Of a stretch of 64,000 bases of DNA, positions 55,868-64,000 are shown piece after piece. Made by a program: the position numbers and the translations under genes. The stretch comes from an uncultured Alistipes sp. (GTDB lineage Bacteria > Bacteroidota > Bacteroidia > Bacteroidales > Rikenellaceae): the NCBI GenBank assembly GCA_900539755.1, contig UQDC01000001.1, forward strand, positions 256,748 to 320,747, read 5' to 3'. Each line of letters begins with the position of its first letter. Within the stretch, counting starts at the first letter, position 1. The notes beneath the pieces are model-generated. The model was given only the letters and a program-made list of their open reading frames with translations, had not been told where the DNA came from and ran no database searches.

Positions 55868-56104
55868 TTTTATTTAGTGAAAAGAATACAATAGATTTCC
55901 AAACCAGATAGCCATTACAAACGGAAATTATGCATATTCCATCTGTTTCGGATTGGCGTTGCGAAATAACAAAAAAAATGGATAAAGGGAAGAGGCTGAA
56001 TGGTAAAACCTGTGACATAAATGGAAAAACAGGTGTCATAGATGCAAGAAGGTTGATGCCAAGTCAGTCGTGAAGTTTATTTTCCTACTAAATATCTATC
56101 TTTA

Positions 56105-56626
56105 ATGTTTAAAAATAGGGATATGTTGTTCTTGTTACGAATAGGGTTTATTGTTGGATGTTTGTACGTAGTTGCGTGTACTTCACCCCAAACGAATCCA
56201 GAAACCAGAGTTGTTGCAGAGACTGCGCCGCAATCCGACAAGGGGCAGACTGTGTCTTCTGATACAAGCGCTTCTGACTCGATCTATACGCTCGATCATG
56301 TGTATGAGCTGGCCGGAAAAAACAGACCGATTATTCATGCTATTCTCGATTCAATTGACAGACGTGAAAAGGCCAAAAATTACCAAGGAGCTATTCCTGC
56401 CTACAAGATGCAAATTGCCCGTGCTTTTGTTGCATCACGAGAGTTGAATCCGGGGTTGGCGATACGCTATTTGCGACCTCTGCTCTCATCCCAAGAGTTG
56501 ATCGATGACCCCAAGGAACATCTGTTTGTGTTGGCTCTTATCAGCAACGAATGTGCTGTGTTGCACCATACCGATCAATCGATAGATTATATTTTAGATT
56601 TTTCTCGGTTTGACTTAACCGATTGA
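56105..56626 (+). CDS. small lipoprotein with helical repeat-like domain
   Basis: 173 residues: a signal peptide with lipobox VVAC (about Cys25), a Ser/Thr-rich spacer, and a helical part (IYTLDHVYELAGKNRPIIHA, AIPAYKMQIARAFVASREL, LAIRYLRPLLSS) reminiscent of TPR helices. A near-consensus -7 element (TATCTTTA, 56096-56103) almost touches the ATG at 56105, so translation may begin at the ATG at 56123 instead. It could be a truncated piece of a larger TPR sensor; no partner remains nearby. Confidence 0.6.
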   Translation: MFKNRDMLFLLRIGFIVGCLYVVACTSPQTNPETRVVAETAPQSDKGQTVSSDTSASDSIYTLDHVYELAGKNRPIIHAILDSIDRREKAKNYQGAIPAYKMQIARAFVASRELNPGLAIRYLRPLLSSQELIDDPKEHLFVLALISNECAVLHHTDQSIDYILDFSRFDLTD

Positions 56627-56711
56627 GGAATAAACTTTTAGCGAATTATTTGAGAAATAGAGGTAACGATTTGGAAACTGTGCGAATTTCAGCGTTTTGC
56701 GTTACTATGCT

Positions 56712-56750
56712 GTCAAATAACTCTTCTTTCGCAAAGATAGTCAAATAACT
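56712..56750. repeat. 11-base direct repeat at the probable left edge of the defence island
   Basis: GTCAAATAACT occurs at 56712-56722 and 56740-56750, 28 bases apart, between the last host-like gene and vsr. It could be an integrase arm site, part of an attachment site, or chance. A GCAAAGATA motif lies between the copies. Confidence 0.35.
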
Positions 56751-56817
56751 TAAAACACTCAACTTATAGCAATAATTTTCTTACTTATGAAGGCTATGGT
56801 ATATAGCGATTGGCATT

Positions 56818-57240
56818 TTACGTATGTTCAACGATATTGTTGTATAGATTTCTCAAATTTTGTTCTCTAACTTTGGGTTTTAATTGGCATTGCCATACAA
56901 CAGATACTTGATAGCCAAGCCTTTCTAATTCTTGCGTTTTACGTTTGTCCCTTTCTAAATTATCCGCAATCTTCTTCTCCCAATATTCCAAATTCGTAGA
57001 TGGTAAATGAGCATATTTACATCCTTGATGTCCATGCCAAAAACAACCATTCACGAATATTACAGCTTTGTACTTTTGAAGAACGATATCCGGAGTTCCC
57101 GGCAACCGTTTTACATTTTTTCGATATCGCAGACCTTGAGCAAACAGATATTTTCGGACGATCTTTTCCGGTTTTGTTTCCTTTCCTGTGACATGAGACA
57201 TTATTTCCGAACGCTTTTCTTTACTGACCGTGTCTGCCAT
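56818..57240 (-). CDS. vsr: very-short-patch repair endonuclease
   Basis: Nicks beside T:G mismatches that arise when 5-methylcytosine deaminates, protecting sites methylated by a C5 methyltransferase. The 140 residues include the catalytic Asp in LPGTPDIVL, FVNGCFWHGHQGCKYAH and the YWEKKI...N..RD segment. It starts 2 bases after the GHKL-TIR gene, so it is the last gene of the island transcript, together with the C5 methyltransferase it normally serves. Confidence 0.93.
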   Translation of the reverse strand: MADTVSKEKRSEIMSHVTGKETKPEKIVRKYLFAQGLRYRKNVKRLPGTPDIVLQKYKAVIFVNGCFWHGHQGCKYAHLPSTNLEYWEKKIADNLERDKRKTQELERLGYQVSVVWQCQLKPKVREQNLRNLYNNIVEHT

Positions 57241-57242
57241 CT

Positions 57243-59141
57243 CTACTTAATAACGATTCGTTCTTTAAGATGATCCATATTTTCTTTACGACTTTTCTTT
57301 GCATAGCCGAGCTTGTCGCAAGTCGCTTCTATTTTCTGGCAAAAAATATCGGCATTTAGTTTGGTCATACATAGTTCATCATTCTCGTTTCGTTCCGTAC
57401 TATGCCATAAAGCTTCATCATTTAAGGGATGTTGCGGTCGGAATGGGGGAATATTAAAGATTCTATTATCTACTTGTGTGATCCAAGATGCTCCGATTTC
57501 TGTCATCGCACCCCATGCACTCGGGGTGTTATCACTCGTAACGAATATGACGAAGATTTTTTGATTAGAGTAACTTTCCACAAAGAAATCCCGTAAATAG
57601 TTATATATCGATGCAGTCCCTTCGGGAATGCGGCTAATTTCATCGTCGCAACTCGTGTATAAGATATCTTCGGGCGGAATGTTATTAAATACTAAAAATG
57701 AGTATATCAAATCAGCTAATGCTTTGTCTTTAGAAGCGTGACTAATCAGTATTTTCTTTTTCTGGGAATCCACTACGGTTTTTAATCCTAAAGCATTAGC
57801 ATTATTATTGATCGCATCGGATATGATTTGTTCGATCGTTTCTCTCGAAGAATCTGGTGCTAATCGTCCTATACTTTCAGCTGCATTTTCACTCACTATA
57901 TTTCTGAATGTGTCGACGGCTTCTCTAAATTTTGCTTCTGTATTTTTTTGTTCATTCAATTTACGTTGCTTCTTCTCTCTGTTCTGTTCATTAGAAAACA
58001 AACCTCTTTTCCGAAGAATATCCGGAAGTAGAATAGTTCGCACGTATTTTATAACGGCCTCATATCGTGGGTCGTCGGACTTATAGCCTTGCCTATTGCT
58101 CAATGCCATATCTGGAAGTTCCGATAATTCGAACAAATCGATATATAGTTGTCCGACTACATAAACTTCATTCAATTTATTTTGACCGACTATCGGCAAA
58201 ATATTGAACTCTCCCATTTTTTTATTCGCATATAGGGATATGAAGTTGTCGGGGAAATCGGTAAGTGCCGCTTTACGCCCTCTTGTAGAAGCGTATGCCC
58301 CGATCCATCCCATTATTTTAAGCGTATATTCATGATCATTTCCTGCATTGTCTTTCAGATTGATCGGCTCTGTATACGGCTCTCTATGCTCAACTAATTC
58401 AGTTCGTTTTGCCGGATATTGGTTAGGAATATTTTTTGCTAAATCGGAAAAGTCATCCCCTAAAGATATAAATGCACATAACTCTTTTGCAATATTTTCG
58501 TCAAAGGTGTCTATTGTAACTGTTTCATTGCCTCTGATTATGTGTATTTTGAAATTATCGTTGACTAATGGGAATATTTTTAACAAATTCCGTTTAACCG
58601 AATCCATAGATTTATTCAATCTGTATTGAGGATTCCTCATTACGATCGCTGTTCCATGCTCTTGAATATATACGAATTTTATATCATCATCGGCAATAGG
58701 TCGTAACTTATTCCCGTCTATCGGTCTACGAGATAAAACGAAACCGGATTTCTCGTTATCGCTGATAGTCATTACATCAACGGATTCGGAAACAGACAAT
58801 GCCGCCAACTTACCAACGCCTTTTCGTCCCATTTTTCGTCTCTCTCCGGAACGTGTCATAGATTCTTCTTCTTTAACTCGAGAGACACCGGCTACGTTCA
58901 AGAACTTCTTTACTTCTCCATTCTGATAAGACATACCATGCCCATCATCCTCGATTCTGATATCGTCTTTATTAGAAATGATATATACATTATGTGCATC
59001 TGCATCATACGCATTAGCAACAAGTTCGGCCAATACATAATAAATATTCGTATAAAGATTCGGTCCCAACAACTCTAAAATCCGAGGATCGACATTAAGC
59101 TGATATTCTTTCATATAAATATTCATGGAGTTAGTTGACAA
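57243..59141 (-). CDS. GHKL (MORC/MutL-like) ATPase fused to a TIR domain
   Basis: A 632-residue protein. The N-terminal GHKL ATPase has all three boxes: ELVANAYDA (39-47), DDGHGM (65-70) and GRKGVGKLA (105-113). A transducer-like middle part (about 240-370) and a charged helical linker (about 380-455) follow. The C-terminal TIR fold (about 463-560) begins ILISHASKDKALADLIY and has SAWGAMTEIG with the Glu (about 548) at the usual NADase catalytic position. GHKL ATPases of the MORC type are known companions of restriction-modification methyltransferases. It overlaps the end of the C5 methyltransferase gene by 11 bases if it starts at 59141; ATGs at 59126 and 59114 would remove the overlap. Confidence 0.85.
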   Translation of the reverse strand: MSTNSMNIYMKEYQLNVDPRILELLGPNLYTNIYYVLAELVANAYDADAHNVYIISNKDDIRIEDDGHGMSYQNGEVKKFLNVAGVSRVKEEESMTRSGERRKMGRKGVGKLAALSVSESVDVMTISDNEKSGFVLSRRPIDGNKLRPIADDDIKFVYIQEHGTAIVMRNPQYRLNKSMDSVKRNLLKIFPLVNDNFKIHIIRGNETVTIDTFDENIAKELCAFISLGDDFSDLAKNIPNQYPAKRTELVEHREPYTEPINLKDNAGNDHEYTLKIMGWIGAYASTRGRKAALTDFPDNFISLYANKKMGEFNILPIVGQNKLNEVYVVGQLYIDLFELSELPDMALSNRQGYKSDDPRYEAVIKYVRTILLPDILRKRGLFSNEQNREKKQRKLNEQKNTEAKFREAVDTFRNIVSENAAESIGRLAPDSSRETIEQIISDAINNNANALGLKTVVDSQKKKILISHASKDKALADLIYSFLVFNNIPPEDILYTSCDDEISRIPEGTASIYNYLRDFFVESYSNQKIFVIFVTSDNTPSAWGAMTEIGASWITQVDNRIFNIPPFRPQHPLNDEALWHSTERNENDELCMTKLNADIFCQKIEATCDKLGYAKKSRKENMDHLKERIVIK

Positions 59142-60213
59142 TTCGCGTCAAATGGCATATAATACTCTCGGCTATGACTTCTCCCAGTCTCGGTGGAACG
59201 GCATTGCCGATATATCTCGATGCTTTGGTAATAGCGACATACTCTTCGTCAGCGAAAAATTTATACGTCATCGGGAAAGTTTGTATAAGAGCAGCTTCTC
59301 TAATGGAAATAGCACGATCTTGTATAGGATGTCCGAATCTGCCATTGCCTAAACCAGTGCATTGAGTTGTCATAGTAGGGGCTGGTTTTTCCCAAACCAT
59401 TCTACCGTAGACACTACCAAACGAGCGTCCGTTATCGGTTTTATGACACCGCAATTGCAAATCCTTCGGCCAATCTTTCCAACTGCCTCCGTACGGAGTA
59501 TGATGAAGACGTTCGAGATTTAATGGCGATAATGCTTTGGCTCTATGCAACGGATCGTTTTTATCGGTTTCTCCGGCTTTGAGTTCGGGTAAATCTCCGA
59601 TCGTTTCTTTCACCGTCTTGTACTCGTTAGGCTTATGCGTCGGGTTGATCAACTCGATATTTCCCAATCGCGATGCTAATAACACCAATCTTTTCCTAGT
59701 TTGCGGTATTCCGTAATCGGGGCAATATACTGGATTTACCCACACATGATATCCTTCATTTTTCAAAAGATTCTCGAAATCGGATAAAACGGGCTTTTCT
59801 TTGAAAGATAAGATTTGAGCCACGTTTTCCATCGTAACGATGTCGGGATGAACAGCCTTGACCAATCGTCCGAATTCATATAATAAATCGTATTTATTCG
59901 GATCTTTCTTTTTGTTTTTGAATGCATACGACGAAAACGGTTGACAAGGGGCGCATCCTGCCAACACTCTAATAGATCCTTTGCCGTAGGCTGTGCGGAT
60001 TTCATCCGGAGACACCGTTTTAATATCCTTATATATGAATTTCGCATTGTTATTCGTTTCATAAGCATACCGGCAGGTCGCATCGAGATCATACCCTGCA
60101 AGGATATTGAATCCCTTGCTTTTCATCCCGAAACTCAATCCGCCGATACCGCAAAATAAGTCGATAACTTCAATAGATGGGAACGATTCGTTTTTGATAT
60201 TCTTTCCTTTCAT
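59131..60213 (-). CDS. C5-cytosine DNA methyltransferase
   Basis: 360 residues with the ordered C5 motifs: I DLFCGIGGLSFG (18-29), IV PCQPF with catalytic Cys90, VI MENV (128-131), VIII QTRKR (171-175), and X GNAVPPRLGEVIAESI near the C-terminus. The target-recognition region (about 180-300) is short, typical of a Dcm-like single-specificity enzyme. It methylates cytosine at the 5 position; the site is unknown. It is followed by the GHKL-TIR and vsr genes. Confidence 0.95.
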   Translation of the reverse strand: MKGKNIKNESFPSIEVIDLFCGIGGLSFGMKSKGFNILAGYDLDATCRYAYETNNNAKFIYKDIKTVSPDEIRTAYGKGSIRVLAGCAPCQPFSSYAFKNKKKDPNKYDLLYEFGRLVKAVHPDIVTMENVAQILSFKEKPVLSDFENLLKNEGYHVWVNPVYCPDYGIPQTRKRLVLLASRLGNIELINPTHKPNEYKTVKETIGDLPELKAGETDKNDPLHRAKALSPLNLERLHHTPYGGSWKDWPKDLQLRCHKTDNGRSFGSVYGRMVWEKPAPTMTTQCTGLGNGRFGHPIQDRAISIREAALIQTFPMTYKFFADEEYVAITKASRYIGNAVPPRLGEVIAESIICHLTRIVN

Positions 60214-60239
60214 AATCCGATTTCAAAAACAGAGTGTGC

Positions 60240-60923
60240 TCAATTAGACAACCGATCTATTTCGGATTGAATCTGACCTATAACCTCTTTATTGGCAATT
60301 TCTCCATCTAAGCTGAATACGATAAACACATTACCGCCATATCGTTCTTTGAACGATTCGAAACTCACTTTCATTCGCTCAGTCAGCGAATAACTACCGA
60401 AATTGGCACTCGCTGTTATCGGTTTGATTTGTATGCCTATGGCTTTATCTCCGATTTTTGCGATATAATCAATATCTCCAGCATGATCCAATTCGGGATC
60501 GCTTTCTTCGAAGTTGATATTAGGAAATACTTTAACCAATCCGTCATTGATTACAGACTTTTCTCGTATATAACCGTCATAAGTACGATTTATAGTCAGA
60601 TTGTATATATAGTCAATGCAGTCCTGTTCTGTCAATTCACGAAAAGCTGCTTCCCATTCCGGAATCACGACTTCCGTAATTTTTGCATACAACCGTTCAC
60701 CCAATTCATGGAGACTTTCGACTGTGATTTTCGTCGGATTTTTTCCTGCGGTATGAGCATTTTCGAAATACCATGATTGCCATTCATCGAACGAAGAAGG
60801 TTGGCAATCGCGAATAAGAGCCATTACAGCACCTACTTTATTCGGACGGGATAATTGGTATGTTTGGCAAGTGTAGTTCAGCACGCGTTCCTTTTTCCCG
60901 AAATTCATTGAATATCTATCCAT
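60240..60923 (-). CDS. restriction endonuclease, PD-(D/E)xK type, possibly MjaI family
   Basis: 227 residues. A nuclease core is visible as DIDYIAKIGDKAIGIQIKP, giving Asp150/Asp152 and a Gln165-x-Lys167 in place of the usual Glu-x-Lys. The N-terminal helical part (NKVGAVMALIRDCQ, FDEWQSWYFENA) reminds me of MjaI-type enzymes, which cut CTAG; that family name is a recollection and not a search result. It lies 4 bases after the amino-methyltransferase gene, the classic restriction-modification pairing. Confidence 0.75.
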   Translation of the reverse strand: MDRYSMNFGKKERVLNYTCQTYQLSRPNKVGAVMALIRDCQPSSFDEWQSWYFENAHTAGKNPTKITVESLHELGERLYAKITEVVIPEWEAAFRELTEQDCIDYIYNLTINRTYDGYIREKSVINDGLVKVFPNINFEESDPELDHAGDIDYIAKIGDKAIGIQIKPITASANFGSYSLTERMKVSFESFKERYGGNVFIVFSLDGEIANKEVIGQIQSEIDRLSN

Positions 60924-60927
60924 AACG

Positions 60928-62223
60928 TTATAGGTTTATCAGTTTCTCGAATTTGTTTTTATATTTGAAATCAAAAGAATAGTCCACGTCTGCCAAACCG
61001 TTTTTCAGCATATGTGCATTTATAAAAGTTTTGTTGTCTAAGTATAAGTAGCACAACAACAAATCTTTATCGTCATACTTTATGGCATCGTAACGTAAAA
61101 AGACCTTCCTTCCTTTTGTCTTTTCCGCAAGAAATTTTGTCGCATTACCATTGACAGATGGCTTTTCTTTGATTCCGAGCAGTCGTATGGTAAGTCCATT
61201 GTTCAATACAATAGTATTTGGTGACAAAATCGTTTTTACAGAAAAATACTCTTCCCGTTCTTTCTTGTCTTTATCTATCCGTGAACCGAATTGCAACTTC
61301 TTAATCTCGATTTTGCTTTCCATTTTGTGCGGGTCACTGAATATATAAGGCAAAGTTTTCTTCTTTTCGTCCATGTCGAAAACAGATCTATCGTTGCTGT
61401 ATCTATATTCTACATTGCCGAACGAAAAGGATGAAGCGACCTTTTCCTCATAGTATTTTTTATAATCGGGATTTATTTCATACCCGATAGAATTACGTTG
61501 CAGATTACGCGCTGCCAAAGCCGTAGTCCCGCTACCCATGAATGGATCGAATACCGTTTCTCCAGCAAAAGAGAACATTTTTATCAAACGGTGCGGCAAT
61601 TCTTCAGGAAATACCGCAATGTGTCCGTCTTGTTTAGCCCCACCGAAATTCCAATGGGAAGCAAAAAATGTATTCCATTCATCTTTTGTCATTTCCGAAC
61701 ATTGCTTTTGCTCAATAGCGGGAACGGGAGCCTTACCTTGTTTTTTGAAAATTAGGATAAATTCGTAATCTATTTTCAAAATACCGTTTCGAGGATAAGG
61801 AAAACTACCCATAACAGCTCCTCCCCCTGTCGTATTCATCGTTGTTTGCTTCTGCCAAATTACGGCTCCCATATAATCCATTCCGAGAGCTTCGCAAAAA
61901 CGTATGATTTCGGTTCTTATGGGAATCACTTTATAACGTCCGTAATAGACGGAACGAGCGAATTGGTCTCCTATATTTATGCACAAACGGCAACCGTCAT
62001 GCAATACTCGATTGCACTCCGCCCAGACCATATTCAGATTGTTGATATAACTTTCGTAACTATCATGAAATCCTATTTGCCCATCACTCCCATAATCTTT
62101 CAATTGCCAATACGGGGGCGACGTAATGATCAGATGGACGGATTTGTCCGGCATAAGAGAAAGATTCCTGCTATCTCCGTTAATAAGCGTGTGTATAGTC
62201 TTTATTTCCATTTCTATTGTCAA
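60928..62223 (-). CDS. N4-cytosine/N6-adenine methyltransferase with SNase-like C-terminus
   Basis: 431 residues. The catalytic motif TSPPYW (34-39) precedes the AdoMet-binding FDPFMGSGTT (225-234), the beta-class order; SPPY suggests N4-cytosine as target but does not prove it. Residues about 337-420 resemble the staphylococcal-nuclease OB fold: RLLGI, ATKFLAEKTKGRKVFLRYD, LYLDNKTFINAHMLKNGLADV. The Arg expected in the KYGR catalytic position is Lys or missing, so the domain probably binds DNA without cutting. The start overlaps the HTH gene by 44 bases; an ATG at 62211 is an alternative. Confidence 0.85.
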   Translation of the reverse strand: MTIEMEIKTIHTLINGDSRNLSLMPDKSVHLIITSPPYWQLKDYGSDGQIGFHDSYESYINNLNMVWAECNRVLHDGCRLCINIGDQFARSVYYGRYKVIPIRTEIIRFCEALGMDYMGAVIWQKQTTMNTTGGGAVMGSFPYPRNGILKIDYEFILIFKKQGKAPVPAIEQKQCSEMTKDEWNTFFASHWNFGGAKQDGHIAVFPEELPHRLIKMFSFAGETVFDPFMGSGTTALAARNLQRNSIGYEINPDYKKYYEEKVASSFSFGNVEYRYSNDRSVFDMDEKKKTLPYIFSDPHKMESKIEIKKLQFGSRIDKDKKEREEYFSVKTILSPNTIVLNNGLTIRLLGIKEKPSVNGNATKFLAEKTKGRKVFLRYDAIKYDDKDLLLCYLYLDNKTFINAHMLKNGLADVDYSFDFKYKNKFEKLINL

Positions 62224-62488
62224 TTATAGTCTTCAACGCTTTATCTGCAATGTTTTTATCGTCTCCGATAATTGCATTTATCTTATCCGCAATCCAAAGG
62301 CTCAACAACTCTTCCCGTTCGATATTCAAGATATCCGAAAGCAATACCACTTGCTCCTTTTTAGCTTGCCTGTCTCCGCGTTCTATTCGGCTATACATAG
62401 GGACATCTATATTCAAAGCCGAAGCCAATTGCTTTTGCAACAATCCGCTTCGGACTCTGGCCGCTTTGATCTTTTGAGCGAATAACAT
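62180..62488 (-). CDS. Xre-type HTH regulator, controller-protein-like
   Basis: 102 residues: an HTH domain (KIKAARVRSGLLQKQLASAL, IDVPMYSRIERGDRQAKKEQ, about 5-60) and a helical tail. It begins the restriction-modification transcript and overlaps the methyltransferase start, the position of C proteins that time expression of the nuclease. The direct role is inferred from position. Confidence 0.8.
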   Translation of the reverse strand: MLFAQKIKAARVRSGLLQKQLASALNIDVPMYSRIERGDRQAKKEQVVLLSDILNIEREELLSLWIADKINAIIGDDKNIADKALKTIIDNRNGNKDYTHAY

Positions 62489-62519
62489 TCGAATATTTTT
62501 TCAATTTGTCATTATTTGG

Positions 62520-62527
62520 CAAATTTA
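62520..62527 (-). promoter_or_regulatory. candidate -7 element of the defence-island promoter
   Basis: CAAATTTA reads TAAATTTG on the - strand, an exact match, 32 bases before the HTH gene start. Repeated ATTTG/CAAAT words around 62497-62526 could be controller-binding sites. Confidence 0.45.
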
Positions 62528-62621
62528 CTACTTTTATTTCGTTTATGCACCATAGAATGCCAATAATTTGATTGACTTGAATTTAGTGATTGAGGTACAG
62601 TTGATTATTTATCTATTTCCC

Positions 62622-63983
62622 CTAAATCCCTCTGCTTTTCCTTTGCGGTTGTATTGGTCGGCGAATGCTCTGCCGTAGCTTATCGAATTGCTCTTTGAAC
62701 CACTCGGCAATGGGCTTTCGGTCAATGGCAAGAACCAATTTAGTCCCGTCGGTGGGGTCTTTCACGACTTGAAACCATGCCTTTTCGGTCGTGAATTTCC
62801 GTTCGTGTTCCTCCGAGTAGAGTTCCCCTGCATACTCCAACGGCTTTCCCTTGACGAGCGTTGCGGTCTGCCTTTCATCGAACCCGACAAGGCGGCAGAG
62901 GTTTTCGATACGGAGCATTTCACGGAAATAGGGAAACCATGCCGCAGCCTTTGCGATTACCGTTTTCAAGAAAGATATTTCCTCTTTGTGCTTCGTTTCC
63001 TTGTCCGCTATCTCCCTGCGGTGCTTCCGTTCTACTTCCGCCATCTGTCGGCTGTGGTCTGCCTGCATGGTCTGTATTCTGTCTTGCAGGGCTTCGATGG
63101 TTTCCTCGTGGTCGGCTACCTCCCTATGCAGGGCGGTGTTCTCCCTTTCCAGCGTCTTGACCTTGTTGCTGCCGAAAAGAGAACCGACGCTCTCGGCGAT
63201 GTTGGCGGCTGCGGTGGTTGCCGCCCCTTTCAGCTTCTCGGTCTGTATTTCTTTTTTCGCCCGTCTTAGTTCCTCCCGTGCCGTTTCTTTCTGCTGCTGC
63301 AAATCCACCACTTCCGCTTTGAGGTCGTCGGAGAGTTTCTGTATATCCCGATAATACTGCTGCGTGGACTTGTGGCGAGCTTTCGAGCCGTCTATGCCCC
63401 TTTGCAGCCCGTATTTCGCCATCGCTTCGGCATAGGTATCTTGGTAGGACTTCAATTTCAGCCGTGTCATAATATCGTCTGCGCACAGCCTCACGGTGTC
63501 GGTCGGCTTCTTGCGGTATCGCTTCTTCGTCTGTTCCTCCCTTTTCCTGCGCTTGCGCTCTCCCTTGACGATGGGGACGAGTGTAACGTGTATGTGCGGC
63601 GTTTCCTCGTCCCTGTGCAGGTGAGCCGCCACGATGTTCTCCTTTCCGAACGTGTCGGCGAAGTATTTCAGATTGTCGGCGCACCACTCGTCCAAACGCC
63701 CCTCTTCCTCTATCCGCTTCATGTCCTCGTGCGTTCCCGATACGTTGATGCGGATTGCCCGTACTTGGTTGCTTCCGATTTTGCGTGTCAGCCCCGCTTC
63801 TTCTAATCTCTGCTGTATAGCCGCCGAACGGTCTTTCACCCCGTCGGGGTATTCGATGAGCCTGCGGTTTAGGTGCGTGCGTGTGGGGTCGGCGTTCTTC
63901 GGTATGATGAAACGCTCGATATGTGCGGTCGTTCCGCTGTCGCTGCCGTGCGCCTTTTCCATGTGTAAAACTACGAAACCCAT
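62622..63983 (-). CDS. MobV-type relaxase (Mob/Pre)
   Basis: 453 residues. The relaxase domain shows the motif RTHLNRRL (35-42) and the metal-binding HLHRDEETPHIHV (121-133), which define the MobV family that nicks at oriT and starts conjugal transfer. Residues about 200-345 are a long charged coiled coil. The C-terminal part (about 355-453) is unassigned. By eye its base composition is more G+C-rich than the neighbouring defence genes. The frame is complete, but further element genes and oriT would lie beyond the right edge. Confidence 0.92.
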   Translation of the reverse strand: MGFVVLHMEKAHGSDSGTTAHIERFIIPKNADPTRTHLNRRLIEYPDGVKDRSAAIQQRLEEAGLTRKIGSNQVRAIRINVSGTHEDMKRIEEEGRLDEWCADNLKYFADTFGKENIVAAHLHRDEETPHIHVTLVPIVKGERKRRKREEQTKKRYRKKPTDTVRLCADDIMTRLKLKSYQDTYAEAMAKYGLQRGIDGSKARHKSTQQYYRDIQKLSDDLKAEVVDLQQQKETAREELRRAKKEIQTEKLKGAATTAAANIAESVGSLFGSNKVKTLERENTALHREVADHEETIEALQDRIQTMQADHSRQMAEVERKHRREIADKETKHKEEISFLKTVIAKAAAWFPYFREMLRIENLCRLVGFDERQTATLVKGKPLEYAGELYSEEHERKFTTEKAWFQVVKDPTDGTKLVLAIDRKPIAEWFKEQFDKLRQSIRRPIQPQRKSRGI

Positions 63984-64000
63984 ATATTCTTCCTTTCTTT

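Noticed and set aside
63124..63687. 187-codon alternate frame within the MobV relaxase gene
   Set aside because: The relaxase motifs are in the other frame, and this one reads as Arg/Gly/Glu-rich noise typical of G+C-rich shadows.

Overview
The window looks like a chromosome segment of a member of the Bacteroidales. Supporting signs are the ribosomal-protein order, the zinc-free forms of S14 and L36, repeated matches to the Bacteroidetes promoter (TAnnTTTG at -7, TTTG or TTG about 19-21 bases upstream), weak ribosome binding sites, the DUF3108 and clostripain-type lipoproteins, and a MobV relaxase. A Rikenellaceae/Alistipes-like host is a guess from general resemblance and has not been tested.

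Region 1 (1-13.5 kb) is the end of the S10 operon, the whole spc operon and the alpha operon, all on the + strand: rplB (5' end missing), rpsS, rplV, rpsC, rplP, rpmC, rpsQ, rplN, rplX, rplE, rpsN, rpsH, rplF, rplR, rpsE, rpmD, rplO, secY, map, infA, rpmJ, rpsM, rpsK, rpsD, rpoA, rplQ, then a strong terminator. Most genes are nearly touching. Two gaps stand out. A 444-base gap before rpsH holds a possible internal promoter and a run of hairpins. A 151-base gap before rpsD folds into hairpins with pseudoknot potential. Both are candidate r-protein autoregulatory leaders.

Region 2 (13.5-34.6 kb) is ordinary housekeeping in single genes or short units: eno, prfB, a radical SAM protein, an MsbA-like exporter, trpS, a ClC transporter with CBS domains, an AraC-type regulator divergent from bioA, mnmA, a ROK sugar kinase, lon and valS. 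Clear hairpin terminators close most units.

Region 3 (34.7-39.2 kb) is a small orphan phage-derived cassette: a large-terminase gene, an upstream ORF with a small-terminase-like core followed by a long low-complexity part, a 156-base tRNA-like RNA, an 89-residue hypothetical, and a divergent LexA/S24-type repressor with a consensus promoter and two palindromic candidate operators. No integrase, portal or capsid gene is present.

Region 4 (39.3-56.6 kb) returns to housekeeping: ung, a lipid kinase, apbE, a two-domain ThiE-like protein, dtd, a shrunken MazG-like relic, a class III aminotransferase, a long-form ispG, recG, a DUF3108 protein, a membrane coiled-coil protein, and lipoproteins including a C11 peptidase.

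Region 5 (56.7-64 kb, AT-richer by eye) is an acquired defence island read on the - strand as HTH regulator, amino-DNA methyltransferase with a nuclease-fold tail, PD-(D/E)xK restriction enzyme, C5-cytosine methyltransferase, GHKL-ATPase-TIR protein and Vsr. It lies beside a MobV relaxase at the window edge, which suggests mobilizable-element cargo. The dcm/GHKL-TIR/vsr part and the tRNA-like RNA beside the terminase are the most interesting items here.
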